DNA of 64,000 bases, from contig NZ_NKJI01000016.1 in the NCBI RefSeq assembly GCF_002277815.1, forward strand, positions 62,001 to 126,000, written 5' to 3'. This document shows positions 1-8,822 of this stretch, in pieces; position 1 is the first letter of the stretch, and every line of letters starts with the position of its first letter. The DNA is from Pseudomonas sp. ERMR1:02. GTDB lineage: Bacteria; Pseudomonadota; Gammaproteobacteria; Pseudomonadales; Pseudomonadaceae. The notes under the pieces were generated by a model. The model searched no databases. It saw only the letters and a program-made list of their open reading frames with translations, and had not been told where the DNA came from. Made by a program: the position numbers and the translations under genes.

Positions 1-22
1 TGCCAACCGCAAGAAGCGTTAA
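1..22 (+). CDS. lpdG: Dihydrolipoyl dehydrogenase, 3' end only
   Basis: The window opens inside a reading frame that ends ANRKKR-stop at 20-22. That tail, directly upstream of sucCD, is what I recall for the E3 subunit (LpdG) of the 2-oxoglutarate dehydrogenase complex in Pseudomonas. Only about seven codons are present, so the call rests on this tail and on synteny. The next 196 bases before sucC hold no gene. Confidence 0.6.
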
Positions 23-162
23 GACAATAAGAAACCACGGCGGAATGGCCCGTCGTGAGCCTTGCATGCAAGACTCACCGCGGAATATCCGCTGGACGCA
101 GCCTTGCGTAGCTGCACCGGTTGTCCGGAAAGGCTACGCGAGCAGCAGTCACAGGTGGTGCG

Positions 163-178
163 GCACTTGAACAAGTGC
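163..178. promoter_or_regulatory. Short palindrome between lpd and sucC
   Basis: GCACTTG-AA-CAAGTGC is a perfect 7-bp inverted repeat with a 2-base centre, about 40 bases upstream of sucC. With almost no loop it looks more like a protein-binding palindrome or a processing site than a terminator (there is no T-run). Its function is not known from the sequence. Confidence 0.3.
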
Positions 179-218
179 AGCACCGAATGCGCAGTACCTA
201 ACGAAGACGGTAATAAGC

Positions 219-1385
219 ATGAATCTTCACGAGTATCAGGGTAAGCAGCTGTTCGCTGAGTACGGCCTGCCAGTATCCCAGGGTTTCGCCGTAGACACCC
301 CGGAAGCAGCAGCAGAAGCTTGCGACAAAATCGGCGGCACCGAGTGGGTTGTCAAAGCCCAGGTCCACGCCGGTGGTCGCGGTAAAGCGGGCGGCGTTAA
401 GCTGGTTCGCAGCAAAGAAGACGCCAAAGCATTTGCTCAACAGTGGTTGGGCAAGCGTCTGGTGACTTACCAGACTGATGCCAATGGTCAGCCAGTCACC
501 AAGATCCTGGTTGAATCGTGCACTGATATCGCTAAAGAGCTGTACCTGGGCGCTGTCGTTGACCGTTCGAGCCGTCGCATCGTGTTCATGGCTTCCACCG
601 AAGGTGGCGTGGACATCGAGAAAATCGCTCACGACACCCCTGAGAAAATCCTCAAGGCCACTATCGATCCACTGGTTGGCGCTCAGCCATTCCAGGGTCG
701 CGAGCTGGCATTCCAGCTGGGTCTGGAAGGCAAGCAAGTTGCTCAGTTCGCCAAGATCTTCGTAGGTCTGGCCAAGCTGTTCAAGGATCACGACCTGGCT
801 CTGCTGGAAGTGAACCCGCTGGTGATCAAGGCTGACGGCGATCTGCACTGCCTGGACGCCAAGATCAACATCGACGCCAACGCCATGTACCGTCAGCCTA
901 AGCTGAAGACTTTCCACGATCCGTCGCAAGACGATCCGCGCGAAGCGCACGCTGCCAAGTTCGAACTGAACTACGTAGCGCTGGAAGGCAACATCGGTTG
1001 CATGGTCAACGGTGCTGGCCTGGCCATGGGTACCATGGACATCGTCAACCTGCATGGCGGCAAACCAGCCAACTTCCTCGACGTAGGCGGCGGTGCTACC
1101 AAAGAACGCGTTACCGAAGCGTTCAAGATCATCCTGTCCGACACTAACGTCGCTGCAGTATTGGTCAACATCTTCGGCGGCATCGTTCGTTGCGACATGA
1201 TTGCCGAAGGCATCATTGGCGCTGTGAAAGAAGTCGGCGTGAAAATCCCGGTTGTTGTTCGCCTTGAAGGCAACAACGCTGAGCTGGGCGCTAAAGTACT
1301 GGCAGAAAGCGGTTTGAACATCATCGCTGCTACCAGCCTGACCGACGCTGCTCAACAAGTTGTCAAAGCTGCGGAGGGCAAATAA
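219..1385 (+). CDS. sucC: Succinate-CoA ligase (ADP-forming) subunit beta
   Basis: The 388-aa protein matches SucC in length and sequence. It carries the N-terminal ATP-grasp domain (MNLHEYQGKQLFAEYGLP opening, VVKAQVHAGGRGKAGG nucleotide loop at about residues 45-60) and the C-terminal CoA-ligase domain with GGGAT and NIFGGIVRCD motifs. With SucD it makes succinate from succinyl-CoA with substrate-level phosphorylation in the TCA cycle. It overlaps sucD by one base (TAATG), so translation is probably coupled. The start follows a weak AAGACGG-type ribosome site and fits the family N-terminus exactly. Confidence 0.97.
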   Translation: MNLHEYQGKQLFAEYGLPVSQGFAVDTPEAAAEACDKIGGTEWVVKAQVHAGGRGKAGGVKLVRSKEDAKAFAQQWLGKRLVTYQTDANGQPVTKILVESCTDIAKELYLGAVVDRSSRRIVFMASTEGGVDIEKIAHDTPEKILKATIDPLVGAQPFQGRELAFQLGLEGKQVAQFAKIFVGLAKLFKDHDLALLEVNPLVIKADGDLHCLDAKINIDANAMYRQPKLKTFHDPSQDDPREAHAAKFELNYVALEGNIGCMVNGAGLAMGTMDIVNLHGGKPANFLDVGGGATKERVTEAFKIILSDTNVAAVLVNIFGGIVRCDMIAEGIIGAVKEVGVKIPVVVRLEGNNAELGAKVLAESGLNIIAATSLTDAAQQVVKAAEGK

Positions 1386-2266
1386 TGAGCGTCCTGATCA
1401 ATAAAGACACCAAAGTTATCTGCCAGGGTATTACCGGTTCGCAAGGTAGTTTCCACACCCAGCAAGCCATCGAGTACGGCACCAAGATGGTTGGTGGTGT
1501 AACTCCAGGCAAAGGCGGCACCGAGCACCTGGGTCTGCCAGTGTTCAACACCGTGAAAGACGCCGTAGCTGCCACTGGCGCCACCGCCAGCGTGATCTAC
1601 GTTCCGGCTCCTTTCTGCAAGGACTCGATCCTGGAAGCTGCTTTCGGCGGCATCAAGCTGATCGTGTGCATCACCGAAGGCATTCCTACCCTGGACATGC
1701 TGGATGCCAAAGTAGTTTGCGACGAGTTGGGCATTGTCCTGATCGGCCCTAACTGCCCAGGCGTGATCACTCCAGGCGAATGCAAGATCGGCATCATGCC
1801 AGGTCACATTCACTTGCCAGGCAAGGTCGGTATCGTTTCCCGTTCCGGCACCTTGACCTACGAAGCTGTTAAGCAGACTACTGACGCCGGTTTCGGTCAG
1901 TCGACTTGCGTCGGCATCGGCGGTGACCCGATCCCGGGTTCGAACTTCATCGACATCCTGAAGCTGTTCCAGGAAGACCCGAAGACCGAAGCGATCGTGA
2001 TGATCGGCGAGATCGGCGGTTCGGCTGAAGAAGAAGCGGCTGCCTACATCAAGGCACACGTGACCAAGCCGGTTGTTTCCTACATCGCTGGTGTGACTGC
2101 TCCTCCGGGCAAGCGCATGGGCCATGCTGGCGCAATCATCTCTGGCGGCAAAGGCACTGCAGACGAGAAATTCGCTGCTTTGCAAGACGCAGGCGTTAAA
2201 ACCGTGCGTTCGCTGGCAGACATCGGCAAGGCCCTGGCCGAGCTGACTGGTTGGGCTGTCAAGTAA
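1385..2266 (+). CDS. sucD: Succinate-CoA ligase (ADP-forming) subunit alpha
   Basis: The 293-aa protein is the CoA-binding and phosphohistidine subunit. The N-terminal Rossmann domain begins MSVLINKDTKVICQGITGSQ; the active-site histidine lies in KRMGHAGAI near residue 245. It works as a heterocomplex with the beta subunit encoded immediately upstream. The start ATG overlaps the sucC stop. A strong hairpin terminator follows about 30 bases after the stop, closing the operon. Confidence 0.97.
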   Translation: MSVLINKDTKVICQGITGSQGSFHTQQAIEYGTKMVGGVTPGKGGTEHLGLPVFNTVKDAVAATGATASVIYVPAPFCKDSILEAAFGGIKLIVCITEGIPTLDMLDAKVVCDELGIVLIGPNCPGVITPGECKIGIMPGHIHLPGKVGIVSRSGTLTYEAVKQTTDAGFGQSTCVGIGGDPIPGSNFIDILKLFQEDPKTEAIVMIGEIGGSAEEEAAAYIKAHVTKPVVSYIAGVTAPPGKRMGHAGAIISGGKGTADEKFAALQDAGVKTVRSLADIGKALAELTGWAVK

Positions 2267-2296
2267 GCTTCGCGCTTAGCTGACGCTTTACCAAAC

Positions 2297-2322
2297 AAAG
2301 GCCACCTTCGGGTGGCCTTTGT
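2297..2322 (+). terminator. Rho-independent terminator of sucCD
   Basis: Inverted repeat AAAGGCCACC-TTCG-GGTGGCCTTT with a UUCG tetraloop, directly downstream of sucD. Confidence 0.85.
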
Positions 2323-2326
2323 GCTT

Positions 2327-2420
2327 GTAGGAGCCGGCTTGCTGGCGAATCAGGCGACACGGTGTGTCAGACACACTGCCTTCGCTGCGATGCGGCGACC
2401 CGACAAGCCAGCCCCTGCAG
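2327..2420. repeat. Degenerate REP doublet
   Basis: GTAGGAGCCGGCTTGCTGGC at the left matches the REP class seen cleanly at 33219-33305. The right arm (CAAGCCAGCCCCTGCAGGG) is a decayed inverse copy. It fills most of the space between the sucCD terminator and the brnQ leader. Confidence 0.6.
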
Positions 2421-2575
2421 GGACCGTAGTGGAGGAATGTTCCGTATGAAAACACGACACGAAAATGTCGCAGATCGGAATGTTCGCCCTCTAACAGTGC
2501 GTTTCGCGGCCAAATTCGTTAGGCTAGCCGCCATTTTTGCACCCGCCGCCCACAAGGCAGCGACGCGCTAAGCGG

Positions 2576-2622
2576 GTCGGTCTTATACGGACCGACAGCA
2601 TTTCCCTCACCCATAAGGGAAA
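2576..2622 (+). promoter_or_regulatory. Two consecutive hairpins in the brnQ leader
   Basis: Perfect stem GTCGGTC/GACCGAC (2576-2596, loop TTATACG) is followed four bases later by perfect stem TTTCCCT/AGGGAAA (2601-2622). They end 41 bases before brnQ. Neither has a T-run, so they are not classical terminators. They could be a folded leader or binding sites. I recognise no riboswitch class. Confidence 0.4.
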
Positions 2623-2663
2623 CCCCTCTCTAAATTCCGATTCAGTAGTGTGGTATTTCCTAA

Positions 2664-3977
2664 ATGAAAGTGTTGAAAGGTCAGGACATCCTGGCACTTG
2701 GTTTTATGACGTTTGCCCTGTTCGTCGGGGCCGGCAATATCATCTTCCCGCCTATCGTCGGTTTGCAGTCCGGGCCTAACGTCTGGATGGCGGCGCTGGG
2801 CTTTCTGGTTACGGCGGTGGGTCTGCCGGTGATCACCGTTGTAGCGCTGGCCAAGGTCGGTGGCGCCATGGATGCATTGAGCAGCCCGATCGGTAAGCTT
2901 GCCGGTGGCCTGCTCGCCGCCGCGTGCTACCTCGCCGTTGGTCCTCTGTTTGCCACACCGCGCACGGCTACCGTGTCTTTCGAAGTGGGTCTGGCACCCC
3001 TGACCGGCGAAAGTCCGCTGGCGCTGTTTCTCTACAGCTCGGTGTATTTCCTGCTGGTGTTCTTCATTTCGCTGTATCCGGGCCGTCTGCTGGATACCGT
3101 AGGACGTTTCCTTGCACCTTTGAAGATTATTGCCTTGGCTGCACTCGGCATCGCGGCATTCGCATTGCCAGCGGGTGATATTGGTCAGGCAACGCCTGAA
3201 TATGTCGCGGCACCGTTCTCACAGGGTTTCATCAATGGTTACCTGACCATGGATACCCTTGGTGCGCTGGTGTTCGGCATCGTTATCGTCAACGCCATCC
3301 GCTCCCGCGGCGTCGAATCGCCGGCGCTGATCACCCGATACGCGATCATTGCCGGTTTGATCGCCGGTGTAGGCCTGGCTCTGGTGTATATCAGCCTGTT
3401 TCGTCTCGGTTCGGGCAGCCATGAAGTGGCCGTCGGCGCGACCAACGGCGCAGCGGTGTTGCACGCCTATGTGCAGCACACCTTCGGTTCCCTGGGCAGC
3501 GGTTTCCTTGCGGTGCTGATTTCCCTGGCGTGCCTGGTGACCGCGGTTGGCCTGACCTGCGCCTGCGCCGAGTACTTCAGTCGTGTACTGCCACTGTCGT
3601 ACAAGACCCTGGTGATTATCCTCGCTGCCTTCTCCCTGCTGGTGTCCAACCTGGGCCTCACCAAGCTGATCGCGTTCTCGATCCCGGTACTGACCGCGAT
3701 CTACCCGCCATGCATCGCCCTGGTAGCCCTGAGCTTCTGCAAGGACTTCTGGCATGAGCAGGGCCGCATCGTGGGTCCGGTGATGCTGGTGTCGTTCATC
3801 TTTGGTCTGATCGATGCCCTCAAAGGGGCCGGTCTGGCGGACTGGATGCCAACGCAACTGGCGCACTTGCCGCTGAGCGAGCAGGGACTGGCATGGCTGG
3901 TGCCTTCGGTAATGACCCTGGTGGTCGCCGTGGTATGCGATCGTTTGCTGGGCAAGCGCGCCGAAGCGCTGGCTTAA
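2664..3977 (+). CDS. brnQ: Branched-chain amino acid transport system II carrier protein
   Basis: The 437-aa polytopic inner-membrane protein belongs to the LIVCS family and imports leucine, isoleucine and valine with a cation. The opening MKVLKGQDILALGFMTFALF and the FVGAGNIIFPP segment near residue 25 are diagnostic, and about 12 hydrophobic segments run through the chain. The ribosome site before the ATG is weak, consistent with control through the structured leader. A terminator follows at 4021. The gene stands alone between sucCD and a small membrane-protein pair. Confidence 0.93.
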   Translation: MKVLKGQDILALGFMTFALFVGAGNIIFPPIVGLQSGPNVWMAALGFLVTAVGLPVITVVALAKVGGAMDALSSPIGKLAGGLLAAACYLAVGPLFATPRTATVSFEVGLAPLTGESPLALFLYSSVYFLLVFFISLYPGRLLDTVGRFLAPLKIIALAALGIAAFALPAGDIGQATPEYVAAPFSQGFINGYLTMDTLGALVFGIVIVNAIRSRGVESPALITRYAIIAGLIAGVGLALVYISLFRLGSGSHEVAVGATNGAAVLHAYVQHTFGSLGSGFLAVLISLACLVTAVGLTCACAEYFSRVLPLSYKTLVIILAAFSLLVSNLGLTKLIAFSIPVLTAIYPPCIALVALSFCKDFWHEQGRIVGPVMLVSFIFGLIDALKGAGLADWMPTQLAHLPLSEQGLAWLVPSVMTLVVAVVCDRLLGKRAEALA

Positions 3978-4020
3978 GCTTCACTGGCCCGTCACAAGCG
4001 GGCCTTTGAGCAACAACAGA

Positions 4021-4054
4021 AATGCCCCGTATCAATCGATACGGGGCATTTTTT
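4021..4054 (+). terminator. Terminator downstream of brnQ
   Basis: Perfect 12-bp stem AATGCCCCGTAT/ATACGGGGCATT with loop CAATCG, then TTTTT. Palindromic enough to act in both directions. Confidence 0.88.
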
Positions 4055-4105
4055 ATGCGCTCGATGCAGTGTCTTTTCCCTTGAGCTAACGTCGAACCAT
4101 TGCCT

Positions 4106-4197
4106 TATAGGAGCGAGGCTTGCCCGCGAAGGCGATATACCATTTGACATATTTGTCGACTGACACACAGCTTTCGCGGGCAAGCCTCGCTCCTACG
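4106..4197. repeat. REPIN (paired inverted REPs)
   Basis: Left arm GAGCGAGGCTTGCCCGCGAA and its inverse at 4173-4196 surround about 43 bases. It lies 37 bases upstream of the next start codon. Confidence 0.88.
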
Positions 4198-4233
4198 GGG
4201 TTTTACCATCACCCACGTTTCACAAGGACCTGC

Positions 4234-4971
4234 ATGTCGTTCATCCAAGCCAATCTGATCCACTTCCTCGCCGCGCTCTGGTTCGTCATCTGCTGGGGCG
4301 GTTACACCCGCTATGCGAGCTGGAAGGGCCGCGACACCGCGTGCCTGGCCAGCGTTCTGCATCTTTACCGTGAAGACTGGATGCGCCGCATGCTGCTGCG
4401 TGACAACCGCATTGCCGACGCCAGTGTGATCGGCAACCTTGAGCGCAATGCGTCGTTCTTTGCCTCCAGTACCCTGATTATCCTGGCCGGCATTCTTACG
4501 GTACTCGGGGCGTCCGAAAGGGCGGTGTCGTTGCTGGCGGACATTCCGATGGTGCAACAGGCATCCCAAGGGATGTCGGAGATCAAGTTGCTGTGCCTGG
4601 CGCTGGTGTTCGTCTATGCGTTCTTTACCTTCAGCTGGTGTATGCGCCAGTACAACTTCGCCGCCATTCTGGTGGGCTCGGCGCCGATGATCGGTGAGCG
4701 TCATGTGTCCGAGCAGGAGCGCAAAGCCTTTGCCGCCAGAGCTGCACGCGTCATCTCCATGGCTGCCAACCAGTTCAACTTTGGCCTACGCTCTTATTAC
4801 TTCGGTATGACCATGCTGGCCTGGTTCGTCAGCCCCTGGTTGTTCATGTTAATGAGTGCCGGCGTGGTGTTCGTGTTGTACCGCCGCGAGTTTCATTCCG
4901 ACGTTCTCGACGTGATGGTCTATACACCTACAGAGGCGCCATTGCCCGAGGTGATTAAAGAGGCCGCTTGA
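4234..4971 (+). CDS. DUF599 family membrane protein
   Basis: The 245-aa protein begins MSFIQANLIHFLAALWFVIC and has about four hydrophobic segments (roughly residues 8-28, 80-105, 125-150 and 195-225), fitting the DUF599 family of uncharacterised inner-membrane proteins. I chose the ATG at 4234 because AAGGA lies 6 bases upstream; the longer frame runs back into a REPIN and is unlikely to be translated. It overlaps the downstream MAPEG gene by one base, so the two probably form a translationally coupled pair. Function unknown. Confidence 0.8.
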   Translation: MSFIQANLIHFLAALWFVICWGGYTRYASWKGRDTACLASVLHLYREDWMRRMLLRDNRIADASVIGNLERNASFFASSTLIILAGILTVLGASERAVSLLADIPMVQQASQGMSEIKLLCLALVFVYAFFTFSWCMRQYNFAAILVGSAPMIGERHVSEQERKAFAARAARVISMAANQFNFGLRSYYFGMTMLAWFVSPWLFMLMSAGVVFVLYRREFHSDVLDVMVYTPTEAPLPEVIKEAA

Positions 4972-5372
4972 TGAGTATTCCATTCTGGTGTGTGTTTATC
5001 AGTGCCGTGCTGATTTACGTGGCGCGTATGCCCGTGACCACGGCCATGAAAGAGCAGGGTGGTTACAACAATCACCTGCCGCGCCAACAGCAGGCGCAAC
5101 TCACCGGGTTGGGTGCCCGTGCGGTAGCGGCACATCAGAATTGTTTCGAAGCGTTCATATTGTTTGCGGTGGGTGTGTTGATGGCGCATACCACGCAGAC
5201 GGCGGGATGGCTCATCGACTTGCTGGCGATCATGTTCGTGATCGCCCGGGTTATCTATTTGGTGTGTTACTGGAAGGATCTGGCCTGGCAGCGCAGTCTG
5301 GTTTGGCTGGTGGGATTAGTCTGTACTTTATTGTTGATGATTAGTCCGATTTTTCGAACGATTTTGCTCTAA
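4971..5372 (+). CDS. MAPEG family membrane protein
   Basis: The 133-aa protein has four predicted membrane segments and the MAPEG-like sequence ARAVAAHQNCFEAFILFA at about residues 48-65. MAPEG covers membrane glutathione- and eicosanoid-metabolising proteins, but bacterial members like this are mostly uncharacterised. The ATG at 4971 is preferred over a TTG one codon earlier because it overlaps the upstream stop (TGATG). The context of two small membrane proteins suggests a shared role, which the sequence does not reveal. Confidence 0.8.
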   Translation: MSIPFWCVFISAVLIYVARMPVTTAMKEQGGYNNHLPRQQQAQLTGLGARAVAAHQNCFEAFILFAVGVLMAHTTQTAGWLIDLLAIMFVIARVIYLVCYWKDLAWQRSLVWLVGLVCTLLLMISPIFRTILL

Positions 5373-5403
5373 CGGAAATTGGCAAATAAAAATAGAGACA
5401 AAA

Positions 5404-5428
5404 GAAAACCCGCACTCGGCGGGTTCTC
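5404..5428 (-). terminator. Terminator of the small lipoprotein gene
   Basis: Stem AACCCGC/GCGGGTT (loop ACTCG), followed on the minus strand by a T-rich run. It lies 23 bases past the lipoprotein stop and may also stop the plus-strand operon. Confidence 0.7.
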
Positions 5429-5450
5429 TTCGATCACGCTAAAAACTGTT

Positions 5451-5684
5451 TTAGTTTTTAGGTGCTTCCTTTGCAGCTGCTTCGTTCGATTCAGCCTGAG
5501 CTTTGGCAGCTTCGGCGTTTTCTTTCGCTGCGTCGTTCACTTTATCCTGAGCTTTGCTCATGTCTTGCTGAGCTTGCTCAGCATGTTTGTTGGCTTCTTG
5601 AGCTTTGTCCTCGGACTTTTTACCGCAGGCAGCGAGACCGAGGGTCGCGGTCAACATCAAGGCAATAGCTAAAGTCTTACGCAT
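5451..5684 (-). CDS. Small Ala/Lys/Glu-rich lipoprotein
   Basis: The 77-aa protein starts MRKTLAIALMLTATLGLAAC, a clear lipoprotein signal with lipobox LAAC (Cys at residue 20). The rest is a charged helix rich in Ala, Lys, Glu and Gln (KAQEANKHAEQAQQDMSKAQ) that probably forms a coiled coil in the periplasm, in the manner of small envelope-stress lipoproteins. The start is set by AGGAG 8 bases upstream; the longer frame adds 23 residues with no signal logic. Exact role unknown. Confidence 0.78.
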   Translation of the reverse strand: MRKTLAIALMLTATLGLAACGKKSEDKAQEANKHAEQAQQDMSKAQDKVNDAAKENAEAAKAQAESNEAAAKEAPKN

Positions 5685-5843
5685 GGGGTGTTTCTCCTGG
5701 TGAAAAGTATCTGATGGCCTTTCGAGCACAGCCCCAATGGTTAAGTTCCTCAAATCATTCAGATATATAAGTTTGTTCTAACGCGGAACTTTTGCGGGGA
5801 CCGCCACTGCACTCCACGACTATTAAACAAGAGTTATTATCAG

Positions 5844-6320
5844 ATGGACGAAAACCCCGTTTTTGAGCGCGCAATACGATTTATGTCGGCACTGCGCCAT
5901 TGCCAGGTACTGGGTTTGCGAGTGCACAGCGCCAGCAACGAAGGCCTCACAGTGGTTCTGCCCTATAGCCAACAGATTGTTGGAAACCCGAGTACCGGGG
6001 TCATCCATGGCGGCGCACTGACCACACTGATGGACACCGCCTGTGGCATGTCCACGCTCTGCGTACTACCTGAATTCGAAGTCTGTCCGACCCTCGACTT
6101 GCGCATCGACTATATGCATGCCGCCGAGCCGCATAAGGAGGTCTATGGTTTCGCTCAATGCTACCGGGTGACCACTGACGTGATCTTTGCCCGCGGCTTT
6201 GCCTATCAGGACGATCCAGAGCAGCCAATTGCTCATGTCGTGGGCACCTTCATGCGCATGGGCAAGGGCATCAAGGGCACCAAGGGATTTGGTGGCGCGA
6301 TCGCCGGAGGTGTGAAATGA
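5844..6320 (+). CDS. PaaI-family hotdog thioesterase
   Basis: The 158-aa protein has the PaaI/YbgC-like signature VGNPSTGVIHGGALTTLMDT near residues 45-65, in which the HGG loop and following Asp line the acyl-CoA thioesterase site. A cytoplasmic enzyme hydrolysing an unidentified acyl-CoA is expected. It overlaps a second thioesterase gene by four bases (ATGA), so the two are translated together and may form a hetero-oligomer, as hotdog enzymes work as dimers or tetramers. Confidence 0.86.
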   Translation: MDENPVFERAIRFMSALRHCQVLGLRVHSASNEGLTVVLPYSQQIVGNPSTGVIHGGALTTLMDTACGMSTLCVLPEFEVCPTLDLRIDYMHAAEPHKEVYGFAQCYRVTTDVIFARGFAYQDDPEQPIAHVVGTFMRMGKGIKGTKGFGGAIAGGVK

Positions 6321-6769
6321 CTGACGGTTTCCAGGAACAATTGCGACAGGCCCATGAGCAGGGCGACTACACCTCATTGCTGCAGCTGATTCCCTACGCC
6401 ACGCTGATCGGTGTCGAATGCTCGCGAGTGGGTGATGAACTGCTGTTTCGTCTGCCGGCCAACAAGGACAACATTGGTAACCCTTTGCTGCCCGCTATCC
6501 ATGGTGGCGTGATTGCCGGTTTCATGGAGCTGTCGGCCGCGCTGCACCTGCTTATCGCTACGGGCTCGCAGGGCGTGCCGAAGATTATCGACTTTTCCCT
6601 TGATTACCTGCGTGCCGGACAATTTCGCGATACCTGGGCCCGATGCCAGGTGTGCCGCCAGGGACGCCGGGTGGCCAACGTGGCGATTACGGCGTGGCAA
6701 AGCACTGAAGGTGAACCCATTGCCACCGCTCGGGCGCATTTCAAACTCGATGAGCCCTTGAAATCCTGA
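6317..6769 (+). CDS. PaaI-family hotdog thioesterase, second copy
   Basis: The 150-aa protein is a diverged partner of the preceding one. It carries IGNPLLPAIHGGVIAGFMEL near residues 54-73, where the usual Asp after HGG is replaced by Glu in FMEL. The start overlaps the upstream stop in an ATGA. Substrate unknown. The Glu variant occurs in active hotdog enzymes, so loss of activity cannot be inferred. Confidence 0.84.
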   Translation: MTDGFQEQLRQAHEQGDYTSLLQLIPYATLIGVECSRVGDELLFRLPANKDNIGNPLLPAIHGGVIAGFMELSAALHLLIATGSQGVPKIIDFSLDYLRAGQFRDTWARCQVCRQGRRVANVAITAWQSTEGEPIATARAHFKLDEPLKS

Positions 6770-6850
6770 ACTCAGCCCCCAACTCTGATGACAACCCGCC
6801 GCCGACCCTCTAGGTCGCGGCTTATGCCATCTGATTGGAGTTTGATGACC

Positions 6851-8755
6851 ATGAGTGTGGAAACTCAAAAGGAAACCCTGGGCTTCCAGACCGAGGTAAA
6901 GCAGCTGCTGCACCTCATGATCCATTCGCTGTATTCCAACAAGGAAATTTTCCTTCGCGAATTGATCTCGAACGCCTCTGACGCTGTAGACAAATTACGT
7001 TTCGAAGCCTTGTCCAAGCCTGACCTGCTGGAAGGTGGCGCCGAACTCAAAATCCGTGTGAGCTTCGACAAAGACGCTAAAACCGTCACTCTCGAAGACA
7101 ACGGCATCGGCATGAGCCGTGAAGATGTGATCACGCATCTGGGGACCATCGCCAAGTCCGGCACCGCCGACTTCATGAAAAACCTGTCGGGCGATCAGAA
7201 GAAAGACTCTCACCTGATCGGTCAGTTCGGTGTGGGTTTCTACTCCGCGTTCATCGTTGCCGATAAAGTCGACGTGTTCAGCCGTCGTGCCGGTAGCCCG
7301 GCCAGCGAAGGCGTGCACTGGTCGTCCAAAGGTGAGGGTGAGTTTGAAGTCGCCACCACCGACAAGGCCGAGCGCGGCACTCGCATCGTCCTGCACCTTA
7401 AAGCTGCTGAAGACGAATTCGCCGATGGCTGGCGTCTGCGTAACATCATCAAGAAGTACTCCGACCACATCGCCTTGCCGATTGAGTTGCCCAAAGAAGT
7501 GGCAGCCGTTGAAGGCGAAGAGAAGCCGGCCGTTGAATGGGAAACCGTCAACCGCGCCAGCGCCCTGTGGACTCGCCCTCGCACTGAAGTGAAGGACGAG
7601 GAATACCAGGAGTTCTACAAACACATCGCTCACGACTTCGAAAACCCGCTGAGCTGGAGCCACAACAAGGTCGAAGGCAAGCTGGAATACAGCTCGCTGC
7701 TGTATCTGCCGGCTCGTGCGCCTTTCGACCTGTACCAGCGTGAAGCGCCGAAAGGCCTGAAGCTGTACGTGCAGCGCGTGTTCGTCATGGACCAGGCCGA
7801 GTCGTTCCTGCCGTTGTATCTGCGCTTCATCAAAGGTGTGGTCGACTCCAACGACCTGTCGCTGAATGTGTCGCGGGAAATCCTGCAGAAAGACCCGATC
7901 ATCGACTCCATGAAGTCGGCACTGACCAAGCGCGTCCTGGACATGCTGGAGAAACTGGCGAAAAACGAGCCCGAGCAATACAAAGGCTTCTGGAAGAACT
8001 TCGGTCAGGTCATGAAAGAAGGCCCGGCAGAAGACTTCGCCAACAAAGAGAAAATCGCCGGCCTGCTGCGTTTCGCATCGACCAGCGGTGACGAAGGTGA
8101 GCAAATTGTCGGTCTGGCCGAATACCTGGCTCGCGCCAAGGAAGGTCAGGACAAGATTTACTACCTGACCGGCGAAACCTACGCCCAAGTCAAAAACAGC
8201 CCGCACCTGGAAGTCTTCCGCAAGAAAGGCATCGAAGTGCTGCTGCTCACCGACCGTATCGACGAGTGGCTGATGAGCTACCTCAGCGACTTCGACGGCA
8301 AGAACTTTGTCGACGTGGCGCGCGGTGATCTGGATCTGGGCAACCTGGACTCGGAAGAGGACAAGAAGGCAGCGCAAGAAGTCGCCAAGTCCAAGGAAGG
8401 TCTGGTGGAGCGTCTGAAAACCGCGCTGGGCGAATCCGTTGCTGAAGTACGGGTTTCCCATCGCCTGACCGATTCCCCGGCGATCCTGGCCATCGGCGAG
8501 CAGGACCTGGGTCTGCAAATGCGCCAGATTCTGGAAGCGAGCGGTCAGAAGGTTCCAGATTCGAAGCCGATCTTCGAATTCAACCCGGCTCACCCGCTGA
8601 TCGAGAAGCTCGACAACGAGCAGAGCGACGAGCGCTTCGGTGACCTGTCGCACATCCTCTTCGATCAGGCGGCTCTGGCGGCCGGTGACAGCTTGAAAGA
8701 TCCGGCGGCGTATGTACGTCGGCTGAACAAGCTATTGGTTGAACTGTCGGTTTAA
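6851..8755 (+). CDS. htpG: Molecular chaperone HtpG (bacterial Hsp90)
   Basis: The 634-aa protein has the GHKL ATPase domain (EIFLRELISNASDA at about 30-43, DNGIGM near 82-87, GQFGVGFYSAF near 122-132), a middle domain with LYLRFIKGVVDS, and a C-terminal dimerisation domain. It is an ATP-driven cytoplasmic dimer that remodels client proteins under stress. The start MSVETQKETLGFQTEVKQLL is the standard family N-terminus. An upstream in-frame ATG (6845) would add only two residues. Confidence 0.97.
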   Translation: MSVETQKETLGFQTEVKQLLHLMIHSLYSNKEIFLRELISNASDAVDKLRFEALSKPDLLEGGAELKIRVSFDKDAKTVTLEDNGIGMSREDVITHLGTIAKSGTADFMKNLSGDQKKDSHLIGQFGVGFYSAFIVADKVDVFSRRAGSPASEGVHWSSKGEGEFEVATTDKAERGTRIVLHLKAAEDEFADGWRLRNIIKKYSDHIALPIELPKEVAAVEGEEKPAVEWETVNRASALWTRPRTEVKDEEYQEFYKHIAHDFENPLSWSHNKVEGKLEYSSLLYLPARAPFDLYQREAPKGLKLYVQRVFVMDQAESFLPLYLRFIKGVVDSNDLSLNVSREILQKDPIIDSMKSALTKRVLDMLEKLAKNEPEQYKGFWKNFGQVMKEGPAEDFANKEKIAGLLRFASTSGDEGEQIVGLAEYLARAKEGQDKIYYLTGETYAQVKNSPHLEVFRKKGIEVLLLTDRIDEWLMSYLSDFDGKNFVDVARGDLDLGNLDSEEDKKAAQEVAKSKEGLVERLKTALGESVAEVRVSHRLTDSPAILAIGEQDLGLQMRQILEASGQKVPDSKPIFEFNPAHPLIEKLDNEQSDERFGDLSHILFDQAALAAGDSLKDPAAYVRRLNKLLVELSV

Positions 8756-8766
8756 CTGCGTTTTAG

Positions 8767-8791
8767 AAAAGCCCGCTTCGGCGGGTTTTTT
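8767..8791 (+). terminator. Terminator of htpG
   Basis: AAAAGCCCGC-TTCG-GCGGGTTTTTT hairpin just after the htpG stop. Confidence 0.88.
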
Positions 8792-8822
8792 CATTCTGGT
8801 GTTTAAAAATCAGGAGTCTGAA

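Noticed and set aside
198..1358. 386-codon open frame antisense to sucC
   Set aside because: A shadow of a GC-rich gene: no family features, while sucC is certain.
6995..8653. 552-codon open frame antisense to htpG
   Set aside because: Composition is Gln/Val/His-rich nonsense typical of the reverse strand of a strongly biased gene.
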